64,000 nucleotides of DNA from Rhodobacterales bacterium HKCCE2091 (lineage in GTDB: Bacteria; Pseudomonadota; Alphaproteobacteria; Rhodobacterales; Rhodobacteraceae), in assembly GCA_015689685.1 (NCBI GenBank), contig WVSL01000004.1, positions 186,001-250,000 on the forward strand, read 5' to 3'. A model generated the notes under the pieces. The model did not search any database and was not told where the DNA came from. It saw nothing but the letters and a program-made list of their open reading frames with translations. Below, piece after piece: positions 33,492 through 41,728 of this stretch. How positions within the stretch are numbered: the first letter of the stretch is position 1; each line of letters starts with the position of its first letter. Made by a program: the position numbers and the translations under genes.

Positions 33492-35897
33492 TCAGGCGAG
33501 CCCCGCGGCCTCCATCAGCCGACCGGCCTCTTCCTCGATCAGCCGCCGTTCCGCGTGGCCCTTCACCGGGATCCGGCCGACCTCGAGGAACAGGGGGGCG
33601 GCGAGCGGTGTCACCCGGTCGAGCGCGACGTGATCGATGCGGCCGCCGATCCGGTCGAGCAGCGCCTCGATCCGTCCGAAATCCACCAGCCCGCGCATCG
33701 CCTCGGCGCGGGTGATCCGCAGCATCAGGTGGTCGGGGTCGTGCTTGCGCAGGGTGTCGTAGAGGATGTCGGTGGAGAAGGTCGCCTGCCGCCCGTTCTT
33801 GCGCTGGCCGCCGGGGGTGTTGCGCTCGATCAGGCCGGCGATCTGGGCCGAGGCCTTGAAGGTCCGCTTCATCACCTGGTTCCCGGCGAGCCAGGTCTCC
33901 AGGCTGTCGACGAGGTTCTCGCGCTCGAACAGGAAGGCCGGGTCGTCCACCGGCTTCAGCCCCCAGACCAGCGTCGCGTAGTCGGTCGCCACGAAGCCGA
34001 GCGGGTCGAGACCCGCGCGTTCCATCCGCTCGGTCATCAGGAGCCCGAGGGTCTGCTGCGCGTTGCGCCCGGCGAAGCCGTAGACGCAGACGTGTTCCCG
34101 CCCGTCATGGGGGAAGGTTTCCACCAGCAGGCGGTCGCGTTCCGGCAGGTGCGAGACGCGGCGTTGCAGCGCGAGCCAGTTCGCGGTGTGGCGGGGCAGG
34201 TCGGGCCAGTCGTCCTGCCGGAACATGGCGAGGATACGGTCCTGCAACTGGGTGGAGGTGGAGAACTTGGTGCCGGAGAAGACCGCGATCTTGGGTTTCT
34301 CCCACGGCGTCTTCGACACCTCGACCACCATCTCGCGCATGCCCTCGTAGCGCACGATCTGGCCGCCGATCAGGAAGGTATCGCCCTTGTTGAGCGCGGC
34401 GGCGAAGTATTCCTCGACCTCGCCGAGGGGGCCGCCGCCGCGGGCGTGGCGCATCCGCACCTTCAGCTTGTCGGCATCGACGATGGTGCCGATGTTCATG
34501 CGGATGCGGGTGGCCGCGCGCGGGTCGCGCAGGCGGTATTCGCCGTCCTGTTCCACCAGCCGCTGCCAGCGGTCGTAGGCCCGGAGCGCGTAGCCGCCAG
34601 TGGCACAGAAATCGAGGCAGTCGTCGAAGGTGGCGCGGGACAGCGTGGCGTAGGCACCCGCGGTCTTCACCTCGGCAAAGAGATCGGCGGCGCTGAACGG
34701 GCCGGCGGCGGCGCGGATCAGGATGTGCTGGCAGAGCACGTCGAGCGGCCCCGGCCCGCGCGGCTCGCCATCGAGATCGTGGTCGCGCACGGCCTGGAGC
34801 GCGGCCTGGCATTCGACCACCTCGAACCGGTTCGCGGGCACCAGCAGCGCCTTCGACGGCGCGTTGTAGCGGTGGTTGGCGCGGCCGATCCGCTGCACGA
34901 GGCGCTTCACGTTCTTCGGCGCGCCGACCTGGATCACGAGATCCACGTCGCCCCAGTCGATGCCGAGATCGAGCGACCCGGTGCACACGATGGCGCGGAG
35001 TTCGCCCGCGACCATCGCGGCCTCGACCCGTTCGCGCTGTTCGCGGGCCAGCGCGCCGTGGTGGATGCCGATCGGCAGGTCTTCCTCGTTCGCGAGCCAG
35101 AGGGCATGGAAGAAGATCTCGGCCTGGGCGCGGGTATTGTGGAAGATGAGCGTGGTCCGGTGCTTGCGCACCTGGTCGAGCACCGCGTTCATCGCGTAGC
35201 GCCCGCCGCCGCCGGACCAGGGCGGCGGTTCGTCCGTTTCCAGCATCCCGATGTCGGGGTCGGGGCCGGGGTCGGCCATGAGGATATCGCAGGGATCGGG
35301 GTGGCGGGCGAGGATGCGGGCGATGGCCGGCGGGTCCTCCACCGTCGCGGACAGGCCGACGCGGCGGAGGCCGGGGCGGAGCGCCGAGAGCCGGGACAGC
35401 GCCAGCATGAGCTGGTCGCCGCGCTTCGATTCCGCGAGCGCGTGGACCTCGTCGACGATGACCCGTTCGAGCCCCGCGAAGGTGCGGTGCGCGTCGGGAT
35501 AGGACACCAGCAGCGCGAGGCTTTCGGGCGTCGTCAGCAGGATGTGCGGCGGGTCCGCCCGCTGGCGGCGGCGGGTATGGGAGGAGGTGTCGCCGGTCCG
35601 GTCCTCGACCCGGATCGGCAGGCCCATCTCGGTGATCGGGCCGGTGAGGTTGCGGCGGATGTCGGCGGCCAGCGCTTTCAGCGGCGAGACGTAGAGCGTG
35701 TGGAGGCCGATGTGTTCGCCGCCCGCGAGTTCCGCCAGCGTGGGCAGGAAGCCCGCCATCGTCTTGCCGCCGCCCGTGGGCGCGATCAGGAGCGTGCAGG
35801 GATCGGCGGCGCGGTCGAGCATGGCGCGCTGGTGCGGGTGGATGGTCCAGCCGCGGGCATCGAACCAGCCCTGGATGGCGTCGGGGAGCGGGGTCAT
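33492..35897 (-). CDS. lhr: Ligase-associated DNA damage response DEXH-box helicase (Lhr-like)
   Basis: An 801-aa SF2 helicase. Motif I LIAPTGGGKTMAGFLPTL, Ia VSPLKALAADIRRNL, II DEVHAL, III SATVED, and VI RLVQRIGRANHR, followed by a long Lhr-specific C-terminal region. ATG 35897 (MTPLPDAIQG) fits the family length (about 800-830). In other bacteria this helicase acts with an ATP-dependent ligase, an exonuclease and PdeM in DNA end repair. Here only pdeM is nearby, 347 bp downstream. Confidence 0.93.
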   Translation of the reverse strand: MTPLPDAIQGWFDARGWTIHPHQRAMLDRAADPCTLLIAPTGGGKTMAGFLPTLAELAGGEHIGLHTLYVSPLKALAADIRRNLTGPITEMGLPIRVEDRTGDTSSHTRRRQRADPPHILLTTPESLALLVSYPDAHRTFAGLERVIVDEVHALAESKRGDQLMLALSRLSALRPGLRRVGLSATVEDPPAIARILARHPDPCDILMADPGPDPDIGMLETDEPPPWSGGGGRYAMNAVLDQVRKHRTTLIFHNTRAQAEIFFHALWLANEEDLPIGIHHGALAREQRERVEAAMVAGELRAIVCTGSLDLGIDWGDVDLVIQVGAPKNVKRLVQRIGRANHRYNAPSKALLVPANRFEVVECQAALQAVRDHDLDGEPRGPGPLDVLCQHILIRAAAGPFSAADLFAEVKTAGAYATLSRATFDDCLDFCATGGYALRAYDRWQRLVEQDGEYRLRDPRAATRIRMNIGTIVDADKLKVRMRHARGGGPLGEVEEYFAAALNKGDTFLIGGQIVRYEGMREMVVEVSKTPWEKPKIAVFSGTKFSTSTQLQDRILAMFRQDDWPDLPRHTANWLALQRRVSHLPERDRLLVETFPHDGREHVCVYGFAGRNAQQTLGLLMTERMERAGLDPLGFVATDYATLVWGLKPVDDPAFLFERENLVDSLETWLAGNQVMKRTFKASAQIAGLIERNTPGGQRKNGRQATFSTDILYDTLRKHDPDHLMLRITRAEAMRGLVDFGRIEALLDRIGGRIDHVALDRVTPLAAPLFLEVGRIPVKGHAERRLIEEEAGRLMEAAGLA

Positions 35898-35933
35898 GGA
35901 GCGGAGGATAGGGCGGTTGGCGGGTGCGGGCGA

Positions 35934-36003
35934 GGGGGCTGTCTGCCCCCTCTGCGGCGTTCGCCGCATTCACCCCCGAGGAATACTTGGGGGATGAAGA
36001 AGC
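35934..36003 (+). repeat. Dispersed intergenic element, copy B (fullest copy)
   Basis: GGGGGC-TGTCT-GCCCCC hairpin, then a second hairpin TGCGGCG-TTC-GCCGCA, then CACCCCCGAGGAATACTTGG and GGGATGAAGAAG. Lies between the lhr start and the stop of the MarR gene, oriented opposite to both. This copy shows the complete two-hairpin-plus-tail architecture. Confidence 0.8.
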
Positions 36004-36069
36004 TGGCGGTCGGGCGCAGGGGGCGCCGCTGTGCGGGGAGGCGGGGCCGGGGCGAGACGATCGCGCGGC

Positions 36070-36669
36070 CTAGCCGGTTTCGCCGCGTTTCAGGCCCTCG
36101 CGCAGGCGGGCGATCTCGGCGGCGCGGGCGGGCGGCATTTCGGCGGTCTTGTCGACCCATTCGGTGAAGCGTTCGAGGAGCGGGAGGAAGCGGGCGAGAT
36201 CCTCTTCGGACCAGCCGCCGAGGTATTCCGACAGCGCCATCAGCTTGTGCATCCGCACCGCGTGGACGACGGTGGCGCCCTCGGTCGTGGGTTCGAGGAT
36301 GGTGCGACGGGCGTCCTTCTGGCTGACCGCGCGGCGGGCGAGGCCGAGGCGGATCAGGTCGGAGGTCAGGCGGCTGGCGCGGGAGGGGTCGATGCCGAGC
36401 CGTTCGGCAACGGTGCCCACCATCGTCTCGTCGCGGCCGGCGCAGTCGAATTCCAGCCGCGGCGCGCAGATCGCCATCAGCGCGTCGAGCTGCGGCAGGT
36501 CGAGCGACAGGCCGAGATCGGAGATCGCGCGGAGGCCGAGCTCCCGCTTCACGGCGCGGCGGCGCCAACGTTGCAGGATCGCGTCGATGCCGAGCGCGGC
36601 GTCGGCCACGCCGGCGGCGATGCCTGCCCGCGCCAGTTCCGTCGTCAGTTCGGCGTCCTTCCCGGCCAC
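36070..36669 (-). CDS. MarR-family transcriptional regulator
   Basis: A 199-aa MarR regulator, longer than the usual 140-160 aa owing to an N-terminal helical extension. The winged helix is in AERLGIDPSRASRLTSDLIR followed by LGLARRAVSQKDARRTILEP, the typical D-x-R wing. GTG start at 36669. Divergent from an MFS drug exporter across 136 bp that contain two dyads, the classic local-repressor arrangement; ligand unknown. Confidence 0.92.
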   Translation of the reverse strand: MAGKDAELTTELARAGIAAGVADAALGIDAILQRWRRRAVKRELGLRAISDLGLSLDLPQLDALMAICAPRLEFDCAGRDETMVGTVAERLGIDPSRASRLTSDLIRLGLARRAVSQKDARRTILEPTTEGATVVHAVRMHKLMALSEYLGGWSEEDLARFLPLLERFTEWVDKTAEMPPARAAEIARLREGLKRGETG

Positions 36670-36695
36670 GTCTCACCCATCCCGATTACGTGCTA

Positions 36696-36727
36696 TTGAC
36701 ATGCATTTGTCACTGGCACATATGTGC
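36696..36727. promoter_or_regulatory. Candidate MarR operator/promoter for the exporter
   Basis: Two dyads in the marR-MFS gap: TGACA-N6-TGTCA (36697-36712) and the perfect palindrome GCACATATGTGC (36716-36727). TTGACA at 36696 could be a -35 box reading toward the exporter. An AT-rich patch in high-GC DNA between divergent genes is a good candidate for autorepressor binding. Confidence 0.55.
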
Positions 36728-36805
36728 GGTCAACAGGCTCTTGTAAAGTGCAAAGGTGTCGCGGCCCGGCCGGGCCACGGCGCCTCGTTTTTGGAAAGAC
36801 GGAAG

Positions 36806-38329
36806 ATGTCCCTCATGTCAGACGCGCCCGCCCCCGCCGCGAGCGACCACGCGGTTCCGGTCCGGCTCGTGCTCGGGGCGGTGTCGCTGACGCTGCTGTT
36901 CGCCTCGCTCGGCCAGACCATCGTGTCGCCCGCTTTGCCGACCATCGTCGCGGAGCTCGGCGGGCTCGACCACATCACCTGGGCGATCACCGCCTACCTG
37001 CTGGCCTCGACGGTGGGCGCGCCGATCTCGGGCAAGCTCGGCGATCTCTACGGGCGCAAGGTGGTGCTGCAGGGGGCGATCCTGATCTTCCTCGTCGGCG
37101 CGGCCCTGTGCGGGCTGGCGGGAACGATGGGAATGCTGATCGCTGGCCGGGCGGTGCAGGGCGGCGCGGCGGGGGCGATCATCGTCCTGTCGATGGCCGT
37201 GGTCGCCGACGTGCTGCCGCCGCGGGAACGCGGGCGGGCGCAGGGCCTGCTCGGCGCGGCGTTCGGGGTGTCGACGGTGATCGGGCCGCTTCTGGGCGGG
37301 TTCCTCGTCGAGGCGCTGTCGTGGCACTGGATCTTCCTCGTGAACGTACCGGTCGGGATCGTCGCCTTCGCGGTGCTCGCCGCCGCGCTGAAGCGGCCGC
37401 CGGCGGGCGGGCGGAAATCCATCGACTACCTCGGCGCGGCGCTCCTGGCGGCGTTCCTCGCCGCGGCGGTCCTCCTGTCGAACTTCGGCGGCACGGTGCT
37501 GCCCTGGACGGGCCCCGGCGCCTGGGCGCTGGCGGCGCTGGTGGCGGTGTCTCTGATCGGCTTCGTCTTGGTCGAGAAGCGGGCCGAGGAGCCGGTGCTG
37601 CCGCTGTCGCTGTTCCGGGTGAACGCCTTTCTCGTCGTCAACGCGATGGGGTTCCTCGTCGGCGTCGCCCTGTTCTCGACCGTGACCTTCATCCCGCTGT
37701 TCCTGCAGACCGCGAAGGCGCTGAGCCCGACCGCGTCGGGGCTTTTCCTGCTGCCGATGATGGGCGGGCTGATCCTGTCCTCGGCGCTGGCCGGGCAGGT
37801 GATGACCCGGACCGGGCGCTACCGCTGGATGCCGATCGCCTCGACGGCGCTGCTGGCGGTCTCGCTCCTGGGCATGTCGCGGGTCGGGGCGGACACGCCG
37901 CTCTGGCTGATCGCGCTGGCGCTGGCCGGTGTCGGCACCGGGCTCGGGCCGGTCTTTTCCATCGGGGTCGCGGCGATCCAGAACGCGGTGCCGATGCACA
38001 TGCTGGGCGTCGGCACGGCGAGCGCGAACATGTTCCGCCTGATCGGCGGGTCGCTCGGCACGGCGCTGTTCGGCGCGCTGTTCTCGGCCGGGCTGGCCCG
38101 GCGGCTTGACGGCGTTCTGCCGGCGGGCACCGAGGGCGGGCTCGGCTCGATGAGCCCGGCCGTGGTCGCGGGCCTGCCGCCGGACATCCAGCACCGGGTG
38201 ATCGAGGGGATCAGCGCGTCGCTGCATCCGCTGTTCGCCATCGCCGCCGTCGGGGCCGCGATCGCCTGCCTGGTCGGCACGCGGCTGAAGGAGACGCCGC
38301 TGGCGACCACGCTGCCGGGACGGGGCTGA
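36806..38329 (+). CDS. MFS multidrug exporter, DHA2 (14-helix) type
   Basis: A 507-aa major-facilitator drug exporter. N-terminal helix region ASLGQTIVSPALPTIVAELG is the DHA signature, motif A-like GKLGDLYGRKVVLQGA follows, and motif C appears in GPLLGGFLVEALSWHWIF. Length and hydrophobicity indicate 14 helices. Two possible starts, ATG 36806 and 36815, differ by three residues. Regulated probably by the divergent MarR. Substrate unknown. Confidence 0.92.
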   Translation: MSLMSDAPAPAASDHAVPVRLVLGAVSLTLLFASLGQTIVSPALPTIVAELGGLDHITWAITAYLLASTVGAPISGKLGDLYGRKVVLQGAILIFLVGAALCGLAGTMGMLIAGRAVQGGAAGAIIVLSMAVVADVLPPRERGRAQGLLGAAFGVSTVIGPLLGGFLVEALSWHWIFLVNVPVGIVAFAVLAAALKRPPAGGRKSIDYLGAALLAAFLAAAVLLSNFGGTVLPWTGPGAWALAALVAVSLIGFVLVEKRAEEPVLPLSLFRVNAFLVVNAMGFLVGVALFSTVTFIPLFLQTAKALSPTASGLFLLPMMGGLILSSALAGQVMTRTGRYRWMPIASTALLAVSLLGMSRVGADTPLWLIALALAGVGTGLGPVFSIGVAAIQNAVPMHMLGVGTASANMFRLIGGSLGTALFGALFSAGLARRLDGVLPAGTEGGLGSMSPAVVAGLPPDIQHRVIEGISASLHPLFAIAAVGAAIACLVGTRLKETPLATTLPGRG

Positions 38330-38334
38330 CGGGC

Positions 38335-38349
38335 GGGGCCGCCGGCCCC
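38335..38349. terminator. Bidirectional GC hairpin
   Basis: GGGGCC-GCC-GGCCCC immediately after the exporter stop and before the convergent 129-aa gene's stop. It could serve both transcripts; no T-run on either side. Confidence 0.45.
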
Positions 38350-38362
38350 GCGCGCCGACGGG

Positions 38363-38752
38363 TCAGGCGTTCCGCCGGGGCGGGATGCCGTCGACCGGGG
38401 CGAGGTAATACATCTGCGACATGTTGGGTTCGTGGAAGTAGTGGTGCCAGAGCTGGCCGGTTTCGGCGTCGCGCAGGTACTGGCTGAACCCGTCGTAGTG
38501 TTCGGCCGAACGGTCCTCGACAAGGGTGAGGCGCTTCAGCATCGCCTGGTAGGCGGCGCGGTTCCGGCTGTCGTGCAACAGGCGGGGCGAGACCCAGGGC
38601 GGGTCGCGCATGTCGGCGCGGTCGCGCCGCCATTGGTCCCACCGGTCGGCGAGATCCTCGCCCCAGACCGGGCCGCCGATGAACAGGAGCATGGCGACGC
38701 CGACGCCGAGGCCGACCAGGAGCGCCGTGCCGATCGTTCCGAGAAAGCCCAT
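38363..38752 (-). CDS. Unknown membrane-anchored protein
   Basis: A 129-aa protein with one N-terminal helix (GTIGTALLVGLGVGVAMLLF) and a cytoplasm- or periplasm-facing domain rich in Trp, His and Tyr: DRWDQWRRDRADMRDPPWVS, then GQLWHHYFHEPNMSQMYYL. No family recognised. It lies 70 bp downstream of the AAA+ ATPase gene on the same strand and could be co-transcribed with it. Confidence 0.65.
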   Translation of the reverse strand: MGFLGTIGTALLVGLGVGVAMLLFIGGPVWGEDLADRWDQWRRDRADMRDPPWVSPRLLHDSRNRAAYQAMLKRLTLVEDRSAEHYDGFSQYLRDAETGQLWHHYFHEPNMSQMYYLAPVDGIPPRRNA

Positions 38753-38822
38753 GCCACCGGTCCCGAGTTGCCAGGTCCGGCAGCACGCTAGCCCCGGCAG
38801 ACCGCCGGGGCCAGCGCCGCGT

Positions 38823-40142
38823 TCAATGGACGATCTTTTCCTGCTTCACGTAGAGGTTTTCCCACGCGCGGTCGATCAGGTCGGGGCGCATCTGGTAGGG
38901 GATGCCCTCGAACTCGCAGATCGCGATGAGCTGGTCGCAGAGGAACGGCGCGTGGTAGTTCGCGTAGACGTTCTCCACGGTGGGATACTTCTTCTTGAGG
39001 AGGTAGAGCAGCGCCTCCTCGTTCAGCGGCACCTTCTTCTTCTTCGCCACCATCGCGAAGATCTTCAGGAACTGGTCCTGGGTCGGGCCGTCGATCTTCA
39101 CCTTGAAGAAGATCCGGCGGAGCGCGGCCTGGTCGAAGATGTCGTTGGGGTGGAAGTTCGTGGAGAACACCACGAGTGTGTCGAAGGGCACTTCGAACTT
39201 CTCGCCCGATTGCAGGGCGAGGATGTCGTAGCCGACCTCGAGCGGGACGATCCAGCGGTTGATCAGCGCCTGCGGCGGTTCTTCCTGGCGGCCAAGGTCG
39301 TCGACGATGAACACGCCGCCGGTGGACTTGAGCTGCAGCGAGGCCTGGTAGGTCCGCGAGACAGAGTTGTACTTCAGGTCGAGCATGTTGAGCATCAGCT
39401 CGCCGCCCGTCATCACCGTGGGCCGCTTGCACAGGAGGTAGCGCGTGTCATGCCGCGCCGTCGCCTTGCGCAGCGCCGAGCCGAGCACGTTTTCCTGTTC
39501 GACCGGCGTGTGCACAATCGGGTCGAACAGCGTGATGACCTGGCCCGAGTAGGCGAGCGCGTGGGGGATGTAGATGGTATCGCCCATCGCCGCGCGGATG
39601 CCTTCGGCGATGGAGGACTTGCCGTTGCCCGGGGGGCCGTACATCAGCACCGACTTGCCCGAGCCCACGGCGGGTCCGAGCTGGTCGATCAGGCCGTTCG
39701 GCAGGATCAGGTGGCCCATCGAGCCCTGGAGCATTTCCCGCGTCAGGTGGATGTCGCGGATCGACTGGCGCTTGACCTGAACCTTGTACATTTCCAGCGG
39801 CACCGGCATCGGGCCGTAGTATTCCGACTGCGACAGGGCATCGAGCGCGCGGGCCTTGCCGGAATCCGTCAGCTGGAAGCCCATCTCGGAGGACGAGGTG
39901 GCGTGCAGCGTGCCGGTCGCCTGCATCAGGTTCATGTCGCGCAGTTCGTCGATCAGCATCGTCGTCAGCGTCGAGGGAAGTGCGATGGCGGCGGAGATTT
40001 CCGTCACCGTCTCGACGGACTTGCGGAACACCGTCTTGAGCAGGATGTCCCGCATCATCACCGGCTGCAGGCCGGTGTCGGAGAGCTTGCGAAGCGCGGG
40101 CGGTGCCGAGCTGATCTCGGCGTCCGGATTCTGGATGTTCAT
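38823..40142 (-). CDS. AAA+ ATPase adjacent to the Tad locus
   Basis: A 439-aa ATPase. An N-terminal winged-helix-like region (residues 1-110, VTEISAAIALPSTLTTMLID) precedes the AAA+ core: Walker A LMYGPPGNGKSSIAEGIRAA (about 170), Walker B GGVFIVDDLG, then a sensor-like FDTLVVFSTNFHPND and an arginine-rich LRRIFFKVK. Full-length and well formed. It sits at the downstream end of the Tad cluster, beyond the prepilin peptidase and after a terminator. I recall similar ATPases beside Tad genes in other alphaproteobacteria, but no defined role. A regulatory or remodelling function is inference. Confidence 0.82.
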   Translation of the reverse strand: MNIQNPDAEISSAPPALRKLSDTGLQPVMMRDILLKTVFRKSVETVTEISAAIALPSTLTTMLIDELRDMNLMQATGTLHATSSSEMGFQLTDSGKARALDALSQSEYYGPMPVPLEMYKVQVKRQSIRDIHLTREMLQGSMGHLILPNGLIDQLGPAVGSGKSVLMYGPPGNGKSSIAEGIRAAMGDTIYIPHALAYSGQVITLFDPIVHTPVEQENVLGSALRKATARHDTRYLLCKRPTVMTGGELMLNMLDLKYNSVSRTYQASLQLKSTGGVFIVDDLGRQEEPPQALINRWIVPLEVGYDILALQSGEKFEVPFDTLVVFSTNFHPNDIFDQAALRRIFFKVKIDGPTQDQFLKIFAMVAKKKKVPLNEEALLYLLKKKYPTVENVYANYHAPFLCDQLIAICEFEGIPYQMRPDLIDRAWENLYVKQEKIVH

Positions 40143-40256
40143 TGGGCAGCCCCGTCGTCTTTCAGGTCACGGCGTCATGGTCCTGATTGGCAGGGGATTC
40201 GGGCCGAATGAGGGCGGGATTGGGCCTCTGTTTCGGCTTCCGCGACCGCAGGGCAA

Positions 40257-40285
40257 AAGGCCCCGGCGGATCGCGCCGGGGCCTT
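40257..40285 (-). terminator. Rho-independent terminator of the prepilin peptidase gene
   Basis: AAGGCCCCGGCG, loop GATCG, CGCCGGGGCCTT: perfect 12-bp stem, followed on the minus strand by TTGCCC after the paired TT. It lies 25 nt past the cpaA stop and separates it from the AAA+ ATPase gene. Confidence 0.7.
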
Positions 40286-40309
40286 GTTTCATTGGCGATG
40301 GTGCGGGGT

Positions 40310-40825
40310 TCAGGCCGCGGACTGGGCGATCCCGAGCACGAGGTAGGCGGCCAGCGCGCCGGCCAGCGCGACACCCCATGGAAACAGTGAGCCGTCCTGC
40401 CACGAGACCCAGTTGGGCGTGGCGCTGCGGATCGCGGGGATACGCTTGGCGATGCGGTGCAGGACCAGCCCACCGACCCCCGCGAGGGCCACGATGGCGA
40501 GGAAGGGAAGCGCGTCGGCCGGGGCCACGAAGGGCGCGGCGGCGGCGGCGAACTTCGCGTCGCCCGCGCCGATCCCCACGCCGACCGACAGAACGAAGCC
40601 GATCGCGAGCACGACGCCGAAATTGGCGAAGCGCCAGAAGTACTCCTCCATCGAGGGCAGGGCGAAGGGCCCGAGCACGACGTATCCCGCGAGCAGGATG
40701 CCCACGGCGATGTTGAGGATCTTCATGTCCTTGAGGTCGGTATAGGCGACCCAGAGACAGATCGGGATCACCAGCGGCAGGAAGATCCAGGCGTTGGTGT
40801 CGGCGAAGGTTTCGGCGAAGTTCAT
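40310..40825 (-). CDS. cpaA: Prepilin peptidase CpaA/TadV
   Basis: A 171-aa membrane aspartic protease that trims Flp prepilins. Catalytic aspartates are in AYTDLKDMKI and in the GxGD motif GIGAGDAKFA; five to six hydrophobic helices. ATG 40825 (MNFAETFADT). It is the only such peptidase in the window, so it would process both the Asp5-type pilins and the Glu5-type TadE pseudopilins. Transcribed separately from tadBC. Confidence 0.93.
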   Translation of the reverse strand: MNFAETFADTNAWIFLPLVIPICLWVAYTDLKDMKILNIAVGILLAGYVVLGPFALPSMEEYFWRFANFGVVLAIGFVLSVGVGIGAGDAKFAAAAAPFVAPADALPFLAIVALAGVGGLVLHRIAKRIPAIRSATPNWVSWQDGSLFPWGVALAGALAAYLVLGIAQSAA

Positions 40826-40934
40826 TGCGTTGCCAGGCCCCGAATTGGAAACACTCGGGTTCTCTCTGGCGGACAAATCGGGCGGGATGAGGGCAGGAAC
40901 GGGACTGTTTCGCAGCCGGTCGCGCGAAGCCGTG

Positions 40935-41615
40935 TCATCGGGTCGGGTCCTCCGTCGCGTGGGACAGCGCGGCGTAGAGCGGCGCGGGAAAGCGGTGCGG
41001 CGGGGCGGCCGCGGCGAGGGCGCCGGCATAGTGCAGGTGCCGCCGCCCGCCCGCGCAGAGAAACCGGCGGAGCTGGTCGGCAAGCGGCCGGTCGCGCCAC
41101 CCGGGCTGGCGGGCGAAGGTGCGGAAGGACCGCAGGTCGCCCCCGGCGTCCAGCACCGGCAGCACCGCGTCGGGGCCGACGGCGCGGATCAGTTCCTCCT
41201 CCAGCGTGCGGTCGCAGACGAAGAAGCCGAGCGCGGCCATGTCGGCCCGCGTGCGGGGGTGGCCGAGACCGGCGCGGGCGAGCGCGCGGCGGACGGGGAG
41301 CGCGGCATCGGCGTCGCAGAGACCGGACAGCCGCAGGCCGGCGCCGCCGGGGCCGAAGCGGGCGAGGTGGCGGGCGATTTCGCCGAAGCCGCCGACCGGG
41401 ACGATGGTGACCCGCTCCGCCCCGAGATCGCGGCCGAGCAGGGCCGCGCGGGTTTCGAGCGCGATCCGGTCGCTGATCCCCTCGACGAGGATGACGGCGC
41501 GGGCGGTCCGGGCCTCGTCCATCGCGTCGGCGACGGCGCGGAGCGGCGCGTCGGGGCCGCTGTACCGCGTCGGCGGGGCGGGCAGGGGGCTGGGTAGGGG
41601 GGCGGGCGGGGTCAT
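40935..41615 (-). CDS. Stand-alone TOPRIM-domain (OLD-like) protein
   Basis: A 226-aa protein with a TOPRIM nuclease-like core: RAVILVEGISDRIALETRAA (catalytic-type Glu), then GLRLSGLCDADAALPVRRAL (DxD) and RTLEEELIRAVG (the extra Glu seen in OLD-type TOPRIMs). It lacks an ATPase domain, unlike classical OLD nucleases. It lies inside the Tad region between cpaA and the TPR gene but shows no link to pili. Function unknown; nucleic-acid cleavage or nucleotidyl transfer possible. Confidence 0.8.
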   Translation of the reverse strand: MTPPAPLPSPLPAPPTRYSGPDAPLRAVADAMDEARTARAVILVEGISDRIALETRAALLGRDLGAERVTIVPVGGFGEIARHLARFGPGGAGLRLSGLCDADAALPVRRALARAGLGHPRTRADMAALGFFVCDRTLEEELIRAVGPDAVLPVLDAGGDLRSFRTFARQPGWRDRPLADQLRRFLCAGGRRHLHYAGALAAAAPPHRFPAPLYAALSHATEDPTR

Positions 41616-41728
41616 GCCCTTAGCCTTCCGGTTGGAACGTCCGGGCGAAGCTTGCCGCCGGGCCGGGCGCGGTGCAACCGGGATGGTCCGGGGGCGGCGA
41701 AGCATCGCCCGCGCCGCCCGCGGATCGG

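Noticed and set aside
33555-36167. 870-aa plus-strand open frame opposite lhr
   Set aside because: Antisense shadow of lhr in high-GC DNA; composition is Arg/Gly/Val-rich with no domain, while lhr on the other strand has all helicase motifs.
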